Position numbers and translations under genes: made by a program. DNA of 64,000 nt from Salvator merianae (Eukaryota > Chordata > Lepidosauria > Squamata > Teiidae): assembly GCA_003586115.2 (NCBI GenBank), contig QVOM02000112.1, positions 50,032,212 to 50,096,211 on the forward strand, read 5' to 3'. Position 1 is the first letter of the stretch. Each line of letters opens with the position of its first letter. Of this stretch, positions 24,926 to 37,794 are shown in pieces. Under the pieces are notes generated by a model, which saw only the letters and a program-made list of their open reading frames with translations, did not search any database and was not told the origin of the DNA.

Positions 24926-27027
24926 TGGATATTTATGGAAGACCTGCCTGTCTTCTCCATTCCCCTTAGTCAAGATGGATCACCTGGTTGGTAGATGGTG
25001 GGAGCTGATGAACTCTCCGGACTGCTGTTTATATTCTGTTTCACCTGTTGGACTACAATTTGTCCTCCTCTACCTTCTGTCTGCTGTCTTCTTTCCCATG
25101 TGAGTATCAGCTAGAGATTAGAATAACAGCATTCACTAGGGAAGGAATCACATTATTTACTCTTTCTGCTATTTCCTTCACATACATGGTACTGGAGCAA
25201 TACAGGATCCGGCCATACTGTCTGTTGTGAATAACTCATGTTATTCTGGTAATTCGGCAGCAGGCCAAAAGAAGACATCAAGCATGAGACACCACACATG
25301 TGAAATGGTTCAAACATCTGGTTCAGCAGATACAGAAATACTGTATAACCAGATTTAAGAGGCCTAACCCTTTAACAAAGATACAGAAGTACCTACTGAT
25401 GACAAATTTTCCTAGCAAAGGAAGGAGGTTGGAGTTAACTGAGTATAAGATGAGTCGTATGCAATCTAGAAATGTCAGTGTATAGCTTCAATGCATGAGT
25501 TCAATAAGCTCACTTTCTAGCAAGTGTGAACATGTGATAACAGATGGTAATGTGTACTTTTCACAAATATAGGAATAAAAATGGAGCCTCCCTTGGGCAA
25601 GAAACACAAGAAAATCTGAGAAGTTCTTTTATGACAGATCAGCCAATGTATTTTATTTTATTTTGTCTCCATTTATCCCCAACCTACCACATATCCTACA
25701 AGGATACCACAAGGTATCCTAAGCCAACATTTGAAATCTGACTGGCAGCAGTTCTCCCAAGCTCCCGGCATAAGACATTCATCATCTGCAGTCCAATGAT
25801 TTAACAAAAAGGCTAAAAATCAAAACTAGGATCTTTCACATATGTAACCCATGATCATGTCTACTGCTAATCTAAGGGTGCTTCCACAAAGGGGTGGAGC
25901 AAACATTCTTCTAGGCCAGAGCACTTGCTCCAGCCCGGGGTGTAGAGGCATCTCATTCAAGCACACCCTGCCTCCTGGGAAATCAAAGCTGGGGAATCAA
26001 AGTTTTGAAGTTTCTGCCAGGAACCTGTTACGGGATATGCAAGAAACAGTCCCAGAATCTTGTGCTTGTCCTGAAATAAGGCCTGGCAGAATGTGGACTG
26101 GGTAGGTCACTCCTACCACTGTCATCCCTCTGCACAGCAGCAGCAAGAGTTTTCCCACTTTACAAAAAAAATTTGGGAATGGTTGATACCCTCGGAAGCA
26201 GGCTAGGGATGTGGTCACTGCACCCGGGGGGGGGGGCTTTCCACATGGCTTTTTCTAGCCGTACAGATGCAGCCTATGAGTCCTCCTTATACTTCAACCC
26301 TCCTCAGTAAAAGTGGAAAATTATGCAGTTTGTGGACTATCCAGTTCTTTTGTATCCTACTTGTCTTCATTCTCTGCAGCTTAGCACTGTTTGATATTCT
26401 CCTGATTTCTGCAGGGTTTTTTTTCCCCTGGGGAATGTCCTCAAATTCAAGAATTGTACCATTGCAAGGCAAAATCATGTCAGACCTGTAGGAACTGAAG
26501 ATGCACTGTAAACTGATTGAATGCTGTGTCTGACCACGCCCATAATTATATTTTTTGAGGTGCATACACATTCACTTGGCTGGGGTACAAAGATACTTTA
26601 TGTATACTTATCAGCTTTAAATGCTTTGTTCAGAACAAGTCAGGAGCTGGAGATGATAAATAATCTGACTGGGATGAGATATGTCATTTCTGAAGAGGCA
26701 TAGCAAATAACTCAGAATTGAAAGCCACTTACATACTCCACTGAATTCTCTTGTACTTTCTTATACATCATCCAAACAGTACAGAAAGGCAGAATAAATT
26801 TAACGTTTAATATTCACGAGATATGTTGTTAGGGAGAAAATAGGAAGTGCACTGGCTCTCCCCTAATCCCTGTATGCCATCGCTCATAGTTCCTATACAA
26901 AATGTCAGTTACTATACCTTTAAAAATTCAGATATTACTTGGATTTCAGGATTTCTATCAAAACTATGTAATACTGGAAGCTATTTTCAAAGTCAAAATA
27001 AAACAACCTCTCCAAAATTGGTAACAA
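24926..27027. other. Intergenic, no gene recognised
   Basis: Frames at 25851-26105 and 26267-26491 have no recognisable domain or splice context. A G-run lies at 26226-26236. The region about 25870-26270 (GGTGCTTCCACAAAGG ... TAGCCGTACAGATGCAGCC) may be another MITE. Confidence 0.45.
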
Positions 27028-27566
27028 AGGCTGTTGCTGGGATAGGATGAAGTGCCCCACCCCAGGATACACAACTCACCCAAGCTGGGATGAGTTGCTG
27101 CTGGAGCAAGATAAGGCCATCCACATTCAGACAACCAGTGTCCCTCCATGCCCAGCCACCACCTCCAAAGAGCCCTCAGAGGCAGTACTGGGGTTCTAAT
27201 GGATGGGAACTTTTTTCCCCAGCCTTTGGAATTTCCAGCCTGGCCAGTTTGGGGGCAGACCCACTTCTGACAGCACTTCCTGGAATGTTGCCAAAAAAAG
27301 GTCCCCCATGGTATGCCAGACTACAGAGATGTGCTGTCTGAACATCTCCAGGGCTCAATATACCATACCTGGGCTGGTTGTAGACCTTGTCATTGAGATC
27401 TACATACCAGATTAGGGTACCATCTAGGGTGCCCCAGCCCAGGTCACGTTACGTCCAATTTAGACCAGGCATGACATAAAGGCCTTGCCTTAGTATGCAC
27501 TGGTGTGCAGATAGTAGTCCTGTATTCCAGAATTTGATCCAGAACAGCTCCAACTGTGGAAACAGC
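27028..27566. mobile_element. Family A MITE
   Basis: GGCTGTTGCTGGGATAGG at the left and CAACTGTGGAAACAGCC at the right; the interior GCCCCAGCCCAGGTCACG and GTATGCCAGACTACAGAGATG match other copies. Confidence 0.5.
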
Positions 27567-28222
27567 CAAAGTCTTCAGTGTAAATTCTCTCTTAGAGCAA
27601 GGGAGATTAATGGGTGAGAAAGCAGGAAGTCAGCAGAATTTGAAAAATTACCCTGTAAGATATACTTTAGCAATGCTCTCCAAATACCTATTGTATTTAT
27701 TTATTTCATTATATTTGTATCCTGCCCTTGTCCATCACAAAGTGATTCAAGGTTTTCTAGAACTCATCAACAATAAAAATGCTTATTTCTGAACTCATTT
27801 TTTGGTCATTATATATATCCATGTGATTTTCCCTCATCTCATATATAAATGGCAATCCGTCTCTTAATGTTCTACCTGATCTGAACTGCAAAATCTGGAA
27901 AAACTAACATCAGAAGAATGGTAACCATAATCTTTACTTTAGTTTCCTGTTTCTTCCTATTAGTATGAACAAGTGATATCTTCAACAACAGCAGTCAATC
28001 ATTAACTGGTAGCCAAATAAGTATGCCAATCAAGTGATGGTTTTGCTCTGATCGGCCTTCTATTATAATTTTCTTCTTGAAGTTGAGGGTTTTTTTGTCT
28101 ATATCAGTGTTTATTTTGTATACTTATAAATTATATAATTTAAAAAACCCAGAGGGTAAAGAATGTGACACAACCATCAAGACCACCCTAACAGTTTTAG
28201 AAAGACCTATCCAACTAGTAAA
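27567..28222. other. Intergenic; LINE/SINE tail fragment (minus) at 27690-27770
   Basis: TTTATTTATTTCATTATATT followed by CCTGCCCTTGTCC is the reverse of a retroelement tail ending in AATAAA-like repeats. No gene is seen. Confidence 0.5.
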
Positions 28223-28668
28223 GTCCTTTCCACGCTTACAGTGTTCCAAGGCAAGCCTCTGAATTGTCACATTCAGATGGCCCATCCCACTCCAGTCCTC
28301 ACTGCTGCCCCTGAAGAGCCCTCAGAGGCAGCTGTGAGGCTCTGAAGACCAGAAATGAAAGTTCCCATCCTTTGGAGTTCCTGGGCTGAAAAGTCTGGGA
28401 GTAGACCCTCTTCCAGCAGGGCTTTTTGGAACCACACCAAAAAGAGTCCCCCATAGTATACCAAACAACAGGGGCATGCTATCTGCACATCTCTGTTGTC
28501 TGGTATATCAGAACTGGGATGGTTGTAAACTTCTTTAAAGAGATCTACACCTATACCAGGCTAGGATGCCAATTTTGGTACCCTAGCCCACTCCATACCT
28601 TGTCCAGTGAGGACAAAGCATGACCGGAGTAGGTGAGGCCTGTTCTGGAATAAGGGGCAGGAAAGGGC
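28223..28668. mobile_element. Family A MITE with a likely 8-bp target duplication
   Basis: The ends are GTCCTTTCCACGC and GGCAGGAAAGGGC. They are flanked by CTAGTAAA (28215-28222) and CTAGTAGT (28669-28676), a 6/8 match. An 8-bp duplication is the mark of hAT-superfamily insertion. Confidence 0.7.
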
Positions 28669-28814
28669 CTAGTAGTCTTTCAGCTATATCATACAGAGTT
28701 ATTGATTTACCCTGTGATTTGTTTGCATTTGGGATGATTTGAATTGTTTGGCAGTTGTTGTACTTCTCCGTTACTGTTTTAAAAATAAAAATGCATGTTT
28801 ACACATCTGACCAA

Positions 28815-28925
28815 ATGGGCTCAAGTGTGTATAAAAATGAAAATAAAAAAAAGTCAAGTGTGTATAAAAATGAAAAGAAAAAAAAAATGAAAAAAAAATG
28901 AAAAAAAAGAAAAGAAAAAAAAAAG
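28815..28925. repeat. A-rich low-complexity repeat
   Basis: CAAGTGTGTATAAAAATGAAAA occurs twice about 38 bp apart, followed by a run of AAAATG and AAAAGA units. Confidence 0.9.
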
Positions 28926-29569
28926 AATATGCTAATAGGCAAAATGGTTCCCCTCATAGAACCAGTAATGCCTAGGCTCATGTTCTACTTCAGCAAAAAT
29001 AAAAGCTTGGGAAACGTAATTATCTGAAGCTACAGCAGGACCAGTTTTGAAGTTGATGGATTTTATAGCCGTTGATCTTTGAAAGCATGAAAAACAGGAG
29101 AAACTGACAGTTTAAGGAGATTTTTTTTAATATAGCAATCTAGCCTAGTGACTAGTGACTCATGTAAGTCTGATTGTGAGGCTCGTACAGATCTAAAATC
29201 AAAGCAAAGAAAATGAGAAAGGCTTTCTGGAACAAATCACTTTTTAATCCTATGCAGGATTTTTCCAAGTAAAATGTGATTACATAATTTTAAAACACTC
29301 TTTGTGATGCCATGGTAATACCTTTGGTTACACATATATAGAAAAGGAAAATTAATTTAAATAATTGTAAATGAATGGGTCACTGGTACTTATTATTGCT
29401 GCTGGCTGCCCATTCCATGTTGAGTTGAGAGTTTTCTAACAACCAGGGAGACTGTGGCTGTTTAAATACTAAATGTTCTAGAAAGAAGTTAAATGGATTT
29501 TCTCTCATAGGTGTCCAAACAACTTGTCAGATATTAAGCACTACACACCATGATTTACATAAGATTTCC
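28926..29569. other. Intergenic, no gene recognised
   Basis: AT-rich sequence without a long frame or clear repeat boundary. Confidence 0.5.
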
Positions 29570-30310
29570 TGTCATGGAATAGGAGGACCGGTTCTATCCT
29601 GGATTGTTAACTGGCTAAAAGACAAGAAACAGGGAGTAGTAATAAATGGGTAATTGTCAGAATGAGGACCCCCAGGGTTCAGTATTGGGACCTGAAAAGC
29701 AGTGGGTAAGCATGAGATAGCAAAGTTTGCTGATGACACCAAATTGTTCAGAGTAATGGAAACTGAAAGAGATTGTGAAGAGCACCAGATTCCTCTTGAT
29801 GCTGGAGAAGTAGGCAACCAAGGACTTTTCCACACTTTAAGCTAGTGCATCCATAAAACACAGAACTCCACATTACCAGGAGCAGCCTAGAGCTGCTTCC
29901 GATCATGGCTAGCTGTGGAGCACTAAATTGTGCTTCACAACTTGACCAGGAGCAGCCATCCTGCTCCCAATCAAGTGCATTTGCACCTGCTTCTGGGTGC
30001 AAATGCACGGCTACGAGACATGACGCAGCTGCACCTGTGCCTGTGCAGTCATGCAATCACACCTGCACGTCCCTGTGTGATCAATGGCACTGCCAGTCAC
30101 TATTGCAGTAGGCAGATACTTCCCAGCCACTGTCATGGCAAAGTTTGGGAGCAGGTTACCAGCATTCACAGTGTGAATGCTGGTATCCTGCTGCTATTCT
30201 AGTCTATTCTAGCAGTGCAGATGGTGGAAAGTGCAAAAATGCCCCAAGTGGCAAGGGAACTTCAGCATTACTAAGTGCAAGGTGATGCACATTGTAAAAA
30301 AGCACCAAAT
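29570..30310 (+). pseudogene. CR1 LINE reverse-transcriptase fragment split by a MITE
   Basis: 29576-29827 encodes pieces of a CR1 polymerase, including AKFADDTKLF, the catalytic Asp-Asp motif, near 29717-29746. The family B MITE at 29828-30245 breaks it, and CR1 resumes at 30246 with AACTTCAGCATTACTAAGTG and GGTGATGCACATTGTA. Frameshifts are present. Confidence 0.8.
29828..30245. mobile_element. Family B MITE inside CR1
   Basis: Left GGACTTTTCCACACTTTAAG, right GGTGGAAAGTGCAAAAATGCC. CCAAG stands on both sides (ACCAAG before, CCAAGTGG after), consistent with a duplicated target; removing one copy restores CR1. Confidence 0.75.
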
Positions 30311-30397
30311 AAACTGAGGGATAATTCCCGGAACAAGCATCTGCCAAACACATGCTAGTGCAGACTACAGCAGGACCCACCTCCTTGTCATACTTTG

Positions 30398-30634
30398 GGC
30401 CTATTCACACTTAACAGTAGCAAGCATTGAGAATTGCGGGATCACACATGCACAATGGGTCTATCGGGCCCAACTGGGCCCTGCAGTGCCCCGATTGGGC
30501 CTGTGATGCCGGATCAGGGCAGGTGGCACCCAATTCAACCTTCCAAGGCCCAACCAGGCATGCACCAAATTGACTGGGGCATCGTGCAGCCCAATCGTGT
30601 AGTCTGTGCTAGCATAGTAAGTGCAGAAACGGCC
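30398..30634. mobile_element. Short family B-like MITE
   Basis: The left end GGGCCTATTCACACTTAACAG is the inverse of the right end ATAGTAAGTGCAGAAACGGCC; the interior differs from other B copies (GGGCCCAACTGGGCCC palindromic words). Confidence 0.65.
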
Positions 30635-31604
30635 TTTATCCACATTGGACAAAGCATAGATCAGGCTAGCCTAGTATAGCTGTAGACATCAATGTTGAGT
30701 CTGCTATCAGCCCAGGACCCATTTCAGTGGCAGTCTACTCTAAAAACATCCCAGCCAGAGATTCCAAAGGCCAGGAATGAAAGTTCCTGGCCTTCAGAGA
30801 CTCAGTGCTCCCACCAAGGGCTCTCCAGAAGCAGCAGCCAAGCACAGAGTGAAACAGGCCATCCAAATACTTGAGAATGCCCAGTGCAAGACAAGATGTT
30901 GGACTAGATGGGCTGCGGCCTGACCCAGCAGGGTTTTTCTTATCTTCTTATGTTCACCATTTACTATTCCATCTTAAACTGTATAATGTTTTGATCCAGC
31001 CTTGACCAGGGATGTATGTTTAAGGGTATAAAGCTGGTTGTATCAATGCGTAAACTAAATAAGGTAGAGAGCTGCTGAATTCAGCTGAACCTGACATAAG
31101 CAGCTTATAGAAATACATGCTGTTGACCCAGAACAAAAGCACAGACAAACCATACTGCTTAATGCACACCTGCCTTTCCATTCAGGGTACTCTGTATGTT
31201 TGCTAATAAAACAGGTACTGCCAAATTGCCATAAATCTCCCATCCTCCTTCTCATTTATATTTAAAAAAACACAAAAACCTTTGCAGCCTTACCCCTAAT
31301 ACTTCTCACCATTTAGGGGTCTGAGAAGAAATCATCAGAAAATGAAGCAACTGACTCATAAAATGAGTCAGAGTCTGCAGGAGTTCTTTTTAATGGAATT
31401 TTTCAACTAGATTGAACCATTATGCCAGACTTAGATATTATGCCTATTTCATTCTGTTAAGTTTGGCAGAAATCTACATCTGTGGCTAAAGGCCATGAAT
31501 TTGCAAAAAGGGCAAAAGAGAACTTTTTTTTTTCAGAACCTAATACTGCTGAAAAACGGGAAGTATTTCATTACTGTTCTATCTCTTTATTAAGAGATAT
31601 ATTA
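30635..31604. mobile_element. MITE fragment and retroelement tail, then unassigned DNA
   Basis: 30690-30870 resembles a family A interior. 30870-30955 is a plus-strand retroelement tail (GTTGGACTAGATGGGCTGCGG to TTATCTTCTTATGTT). I see nothing recognisable in 30960-31604. Confidence 0.55.
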
Positions 31605-33560
31605 TAGAATCATAGCACCTGTTCTCACTTTACAGCCTAGAATGACATAATAATATCATTCTAGGCTGTACAAGACCCCATGGTACAGTGGCCATCCACA
31701 CTGCAGGGACTTGAACAGCCCCATACTGGGCCTCCAGCACTCACAGTGTGGGTGACCAGCCCAGCTGCCATGACAGCAGCCACAACAACATCCGGCCATT
31801 GCCATGGCAATTGGGGATGTGACATGTGACTTCTAGGAATCTGGAAGAGGATGTAAATGCTGGTGACTGGGAGCAATCCAGCTGCACCCAGTCAAGTTGT
31901 AGACAACAATTTTGTTATCCAAGCTAGTAGCATCCAGGAGTGGCGGGAGATGCTCCTGGACGCTGCTACAGTGGGGCCATGCAGATGCACTTGTCCAGTG
32001 AACATCCAATTGGTCACTATCAGAAAGTGCGAACATGCCCATAGAGTTAGAAGGGACCTCCAAGGCCATCAAGTCTAACCTCCTGCTTAATGAAGTAATC
32101 ACTAAATCATCCCGGATAGTTGGCTAACCAGTCTCTGCTTGAAGATCTCCAGTGAAGGGGAACTTATAACTTCATAAGATAACTGATTGACAACTCCTAC
32201 TATTAGAAAGTTTTTTCTAATGTCTTAAGTTGTATCTCCTTCCCTGAAGTTTCATCTCATTGGTTCCAGTCCTGCCATCTGGGGCAAGTGAGAATAAGTC
32301 CAATTCCTCTATAGCATGACAGCCCAGATATCTGAAGACAGCTATCAAATTCCCCCCTCAGTCTTCTCTTCTGTAGGCTAAACAGATCTACTACTTTTAA
32401 GCATTCTTCAGAAGACTTAGTTTCCAGTTCTTTTACCATCTTGGTCAGTGTCCTCTGAATATGCTCCTGAGGCCTGACCAAGATAGAATAGAGTAGGATA
32501 ACTACCTCTCACGATCTACAATCTATGCTCCTCTTAATACATCCCAGGATAGTATTTGCCTTCTTTGTGGGTGAGTCACACTACTGGATCATGTTTAGCT
32601 CATGATCTACTATACACCCAAATCTTTTTCACAAATGTTCCTGCTAAGTGAGCTTTCTCCCATTCTGTATTTGTTCCTTTCATTTTTCCCTACCTAGATG
32701 CAGGGCTTTACATTTCTCCCCGTTAAATTTCATTTTGCTTGTTTCATCAAACTGTTCAAGTTTGACTAAATCTTTTTGAATCTTCTCCATCTCTTCCAAA
32801 GTATTAGCCACTCCTCCTACCTTTGTATCAACTGTGAATTTGATCAATGCACCCTCAACTTCATCATCCAGGTCACTTATAAAAATATTAAACAGTACCA
32901 GACCAAAGACTGGGCCCTGTGGAACCCCACTACAGACATTCATCCAGGGTGATATGAAGTCATTTATGACTACACTTTGTGTGCAATCATTGATCCAGTT
33001 ATGGATCCAATTAACATATATATCATCAATCCCGTATCTGATCGTCTTTTTAATCAGGATAGTAGGAGGAACTTCATTAAATGCCTTGCTGAGGTCAAGA
33101 TACATTATGTCCATGGCATTTTCTTGATCCATTCAGTTAGTGATTCTATCATAAAAGGAAATTAGATTAATCTGGCATGATTTATTTGTCACAAAACCAT
33201 ATTGGATCCCATTGATTAATGAATTTCTATTCAGGTACTCACAAATATACTATTTAATGATTTGCTATAGGACTTTGTCCAAGTATTGAGGTCAGGTACT
33301 CAAGCCTGTAATTTCCTGGGTCCTCCCTTTTTTCTTGTTTGAAGACAGGGAAAACATTTGCTGTTCTCCAGTCTTCCAGGAAGATTTTCAATGAATTCTC
33401 AACTAGTACAGCAAGTGGTTCCACAATTATTTCTATAAACTTCAACACCCTAGGTTGTAATTTATCTGGGCCTGGAGACTTGAGTCATTTAGTCTTGCTA
33501 AGCATTCCTAATCCTCAGTCCTCCTCTTCTCTCTGTGGCACAGCAATAATCAGCTGGAAT
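31605..33560 (-). pseudogene. CR1 LINE, 3' half, interrupted near its end
   Basis: The minus strand from about 33,560 encodes the pre-palm segment (WRTANVFPVFKQEKREDPGNYR), then MDIMYLDLSKAFNEVP and SGVPQGPVFGLVLFNIFISDL, typical CR1 reverse transcriptase. The catalytic FADD motif has decayed to FTVD (IKFTVDTKVGG), so the enzyme is dead. It continues into the CR1 3' region (reverse of GAGTTAGAAGGGACCTCCAA at 32044-32063), and its last bases (AGAATCATAG) lie beyond a family B MITE. Confidence 0.85.
31618..32040. mobile_element. Family B MITE inserted at the CR1 3' end
   Basis: Left ACCTGTTCTCACTTTACAGC, right TCAGAAAGTGCGAACATGCC. CATAG on both sides and the usual CR1 words (AATCATAG, then AGAGTTAGAAGG) allow the empty site to be read. 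Confidence 0.75.
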
Positions 33561-34437
33561 TTCATTTCCCATTTGAGCAAAAAAAGTAGTGAAATGAGAG
33601 TTCGGAAGATGTTGACCCTATACAATTGTAGCCTAGCTCATATATTTTCCAGATTGAGGACACCTCTATGTAATACACAGGAACTGGAAGAGGGAGCAGG
33701 AATCTTACAGTGCAAAAGCTGTGAATTGCCACATGGTTTTCACCACTATAAACTTGTCAGTATATCTAACATACAAGCAGAGTATGTTAAACTATAGAGT
33801 TTCAATAAGAAAACCCTTTTGTTTTGGAAAATAAGTAAAAAATATTTCATTTCCCCCTCTTGTCCTCCTTCCCTCTACCTGAGAGAATGCATTTTGCCAT
33901 GTCTCTGAAGGGATATATTTTTTCATGACCTTGTGACCTGAAAAGTCTTGCAATCAGTTTTTGGTTCTGAAGCTTAGCTAAACTCAACATTGTAAACACA
34001 TATTATATTGATATTACTGGGTTTACCTTATGCTATGTTCAAAGAACTTTTCTACTTTCTGTTTTGCACTTTGAATAAACCTTTTTGGATCTTTTTCCTT
34101 TGTAAACATACATGCATACTCATGTGTATGCATGTTTTTATCCATTCCACATCTTTCTGAGTGACCTCACAATCTAACAGTCTTATTCAAAGACAATCCT
34201 CATCAATGAAAATACTTTCATGCATGTATGTATATTTATTTGTATACAGCACTTTCCATAAAATGCTCAAGGTGGTTTACAACTTAACACTAAGAATAAA
34301 CAGAAATATGAAACCATGCACATAAATACAATATGGTACAACTCTAAATAATAATAAGATGATGGTGATGATGATTTATAATGCCCCTTTCACCAAAGGG
34401 TGGAACAACAAACATTTACAATCAACAGAGAAATAGT
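33561..34437. other. Intergenic; retroelement tail fragments at 34230-34400
   Basis: TGCTCAAGGTGGTTTACAAC and AATGCCCCTTTCACCAAAGG are tail-like words shared with 37795-37850. A 152-codon frame at 33339-33797 overlaps decayed CR1 and is not a gene. Confidence 0.5.
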
Positions 34438-34561
34438 TTTTGGTGAGGAGCTGGGGTGTTGATTTTATACATATATATACATATACATATACATATATAT
34501 AGATATATATATATATATATGACTATATGTATAAAATCAACACCCCAGTTCCTCACCAAAA
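34438..34561. repeat. Near-perfect palindrome with 38-bp arms and AT-rich loop
   Basis: The arms 34438-34475 and 34524-34561 match in 37 of 38 positions as inverted copies (TTTTGGTGAGGAGCTGGGGT against ACCCCAGTTCCTCACCAAAA). The 48-bp centre is an (AT)n-rich run. A cruciform or a hairpin transcript could form. Confidence 0.95.
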
Positions 34562-37500
34562 GCTTCAGAATACTCATAGTAATCATGATATATAAAATGC
34601 AGCAACAGTAGCATAGCATTCAAGTTTTGCCAAGAGTTTCCCTTTATATCCAAGAGTAAATCTGGAGCAGGTACTCACCAGGTCTGAGTTCTGTGAGGAG
34701 TATTCCCCTAGTAGAGGCAGCAAAGACAGTGAGGCACACTGGCAGGTCATAAGAAGCACAGCACAGTGACCAGCAGGGTGATGGTCTCATCTGGCTCCAA
34801 GATGCTCCAAGTGAAAGTGGAAGTATACAACATGACTATCACATCTCAACAATAAAGATAATAGAGAACAGTATAACAACATTATAGAGGGTTGGGATGA
34901 TACTTCACCCTGGAAGCAATTCATCAGTACAATGGCAACTTAGAAGTCAGGTGAGAAATTTTCCTATGCTGTTAGTCATTTTGGTGTGTGTATTTTCATA
35001 AAAACAGGAGAGACATTATCTACTTTTTTCAAGAAGAAAGATTACCCAACGATTTTGGTTGGCAGTGGCCATGTCTTCACATACCTGGAAAGTCATCTTG
35101 TTGGGCCATCTGAGGTAAAGAGCCTTGACTTTCTGAGGTGAAAGTTTTGACTGTCAGTAGCAGCTGGAGACGAGGCCATGAGAAACCACACGGAAGGCAG
35201 ATACTACAGCCCCAATGCCATCCAATGGCTAGCATCACGCCAAATGGAAATGTTACAGCACCTTACACATTCATGATGGAGCTGTAGGGAGGATGCTCTA
35301 GTAGAGGCACCAAGGCACCTCCACCTGCTGAAATGGAGACCCTGCTTTTATCTTCATTGGGGTGGTGGTATTTCTTTATGGCTAATATAGTTTGGTTTTA
35401 TCTCTGAGATTTCAACATTAAACTCTTCACTGGTTGAAAAATATGAATAACGATTATGATAACAATGGTGATAATGATGATGAAACAGTATGGTTATCAA
35501 TAAAGCCTTACTTTTGATGCATCCAACAGTATGGATCAATTAAAAATATTTTATTTTACGGAAAAAGAAAAAATAAAGTTCAACACCACATCACAATAAT
35601 TTTTACTTATAGGAACTTGCACGTTCCCTGTGCAGTACAGATATGCCTACATTAAGGATTTCTGCAATAAATCCATAAAATTCTCACTTAGAAGAATTAT
35701 CTTCTTACCCTCCAAAAACATTCTCCTTCAATCAATATAGCTTTTTTTTATTCTTTCAGGAATAAAATATAATTTTTTTATTCCTTCAGGAAAAAGAGTA
35801 ATCAGTGTTATGTTCATTCATTCATTCATTCATTCATAGCTTGGTTTGGCTGGAGCTTTGGTTGTGGGATACCAAGTTTGCAATAGTCTAGGTTTGCTTT
35901 CTGCGGTTTCTTACCAACTTTATAGCTTTATGGGTTAAGAAAACATTTACCGTCTAGACTGACCCACTTATGTGAATAAGCCTGGTTTGCCCTTTCCAAA
36001 CTACAGAAATAAGCAGCTCTACCCATCATCCTCAGGGAGCACTTAATGAAGTCTGAAACAGAGTTTAAGAATTGTCATGTCTGGATCCACATGAGATAAT
36101 GTTTTGGCTATGGAGATGTAGTAATTTACGCGAGTACATGATTCTTTTGTGGCTGTTGTTGAAAGGTTCAAGATTAAAACCGTTAAATGTCATGAGACGT
36201 CTGCTCATAGTGCTGGAATTTGACAGGATACAAGAGAAACACCCGTACAACAACTGTGAAACATTTTTAACAAAATTTAAATGACACAGTTAATGACGAG
36301 GTAAGAGATAAAGTGTGTAATGGCATTCATATTAGTATAGATGAGTGTACTTTAACTTGGTAGGAACAGTGTAAGCAAAGCAAAACATTTTCTTCAGCCC
36401 TTTCAAACAACCAAAAAACGTATTTGTTTTATTCTTTCTAAAAGACAAGAGTAAACCTCACTTGTGCTTGAGCACCATCTAGTGACATTTTACATAAAGT
36501 GCAAATACAAAAGCACTTCAATATGCTTTACACTGAAATCTACTGTACTCACACACTGGAAACAAGATTCCATCCAAATCCCAGTTTGACTACTTAGAAA
36601 GCAACCCAGTTGGTTAAAACTACTTCAGAGTCAATTTACTTCATGTTGGGTCATCAGAACTCTGCTTTGAAAAAGCTGAGACTTCTACTTGTTTATTTGC
36701 TATAACCATATGACAGATTTTGATGAAATTTGTAGGCATGGTAACATGCCATGAACACCTGCAGAATGTTAAATAAAAAAAGCCCAAGACAGATTGTACC
36801 ACAGATCTTCAATTAAAAAAAGAGAAAAGTATAGGAAACTACTGGTATTGTTTCTTTAGCAAAACTGGATGAAATCTGCAGGCTTCTGAGGACATAAATA
36901 TGGGCTAATTTTAATACTTATTCTCCTGCATGAGTAGCTAGGGAGATAATTTTAAAACAACATACTTACGTTCCTCTGTTTGCAGGGCATTTATGTGAAA
37001 ACAGCATACATCAATAAGGGTCTCCTAGGTAATGTGCATGCCAAATCTCAAAAGAACAGATGGAAAGGGCTTTATAAAGTTGATTTTACAGATAAGGAAA
37101 TTTATATGAGAATGTCATACTTCATTCAGGTATCCCTTAGTCAAACAAGCCTTTGACTCACTAAAGAATACTGTTGTTAGGAAACAGAGAACAGGAAAAG
37201 GAAATGATGTCACCTGTTTGAAAGCTAAAGTTACCAGAAGGCTACACCTCTCCCACTCCACTTTACTCTGCCTATCTGTGGAGAACTAGAGGATATGTAC
37301 GAGATAACCAAAATGAAATAATCCAGTTGTATCCAGTGGCATTTAAAAAAAAAAAAATCATTTTGATAGATGGAAAATCTAAGTGAGAAAGGAAAAAATT
37401 AGGAAAAGAATCCAAACCATAGATGTATTGTTTTACAGTACAATCCTATACATATTCTCTAATGAATTCAGTAGAAGAATTATCCATAGACAATGGTTGC

Positions 37501-37794
37501 CTATGGATGAGAGCCAAAAGGATGGTGTTGTAAGAACAAGATTTTAATTGGAAGTCGCTTTTGCTTCCCCAAACTGCATTTTGATCTGTGGCAGATCAGC
37601 ACTCTGCACAGGGAGATCAAGGGGGGAATTGTTTTGGAAAACCAAGTCAAGAGAGTGATGACACGGGGTGGAAAGAAGAACCAGCTAATGGTGGGCACTC
37701 CATGGCAGAGGAGAGAGGGTGGAATCCATGGAGAAATCCTCCATGGAGTGAGGGAAAGAGAGATGTGACATTGTTTGTCTCTTGATTGTATATG
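34562..37794. other. Intergenic, gene-free; (ATTC)n at 35813-35837
   Basis: About 3.2 kb with no exon I can support; frames at 36065-36284 have no recognised motif. A short local duplication (TTTATTCTTTCAGGAATAA / TTTATTCCTTCAGGAAAAA) lies at 35745-35795. Confidence 0.5.

Noticed and set aside
33339..33797. 152-codon plus-strand frame
   Set aside because: Opposite strand of a decayed CR1 and its flank; nothing recognisable.
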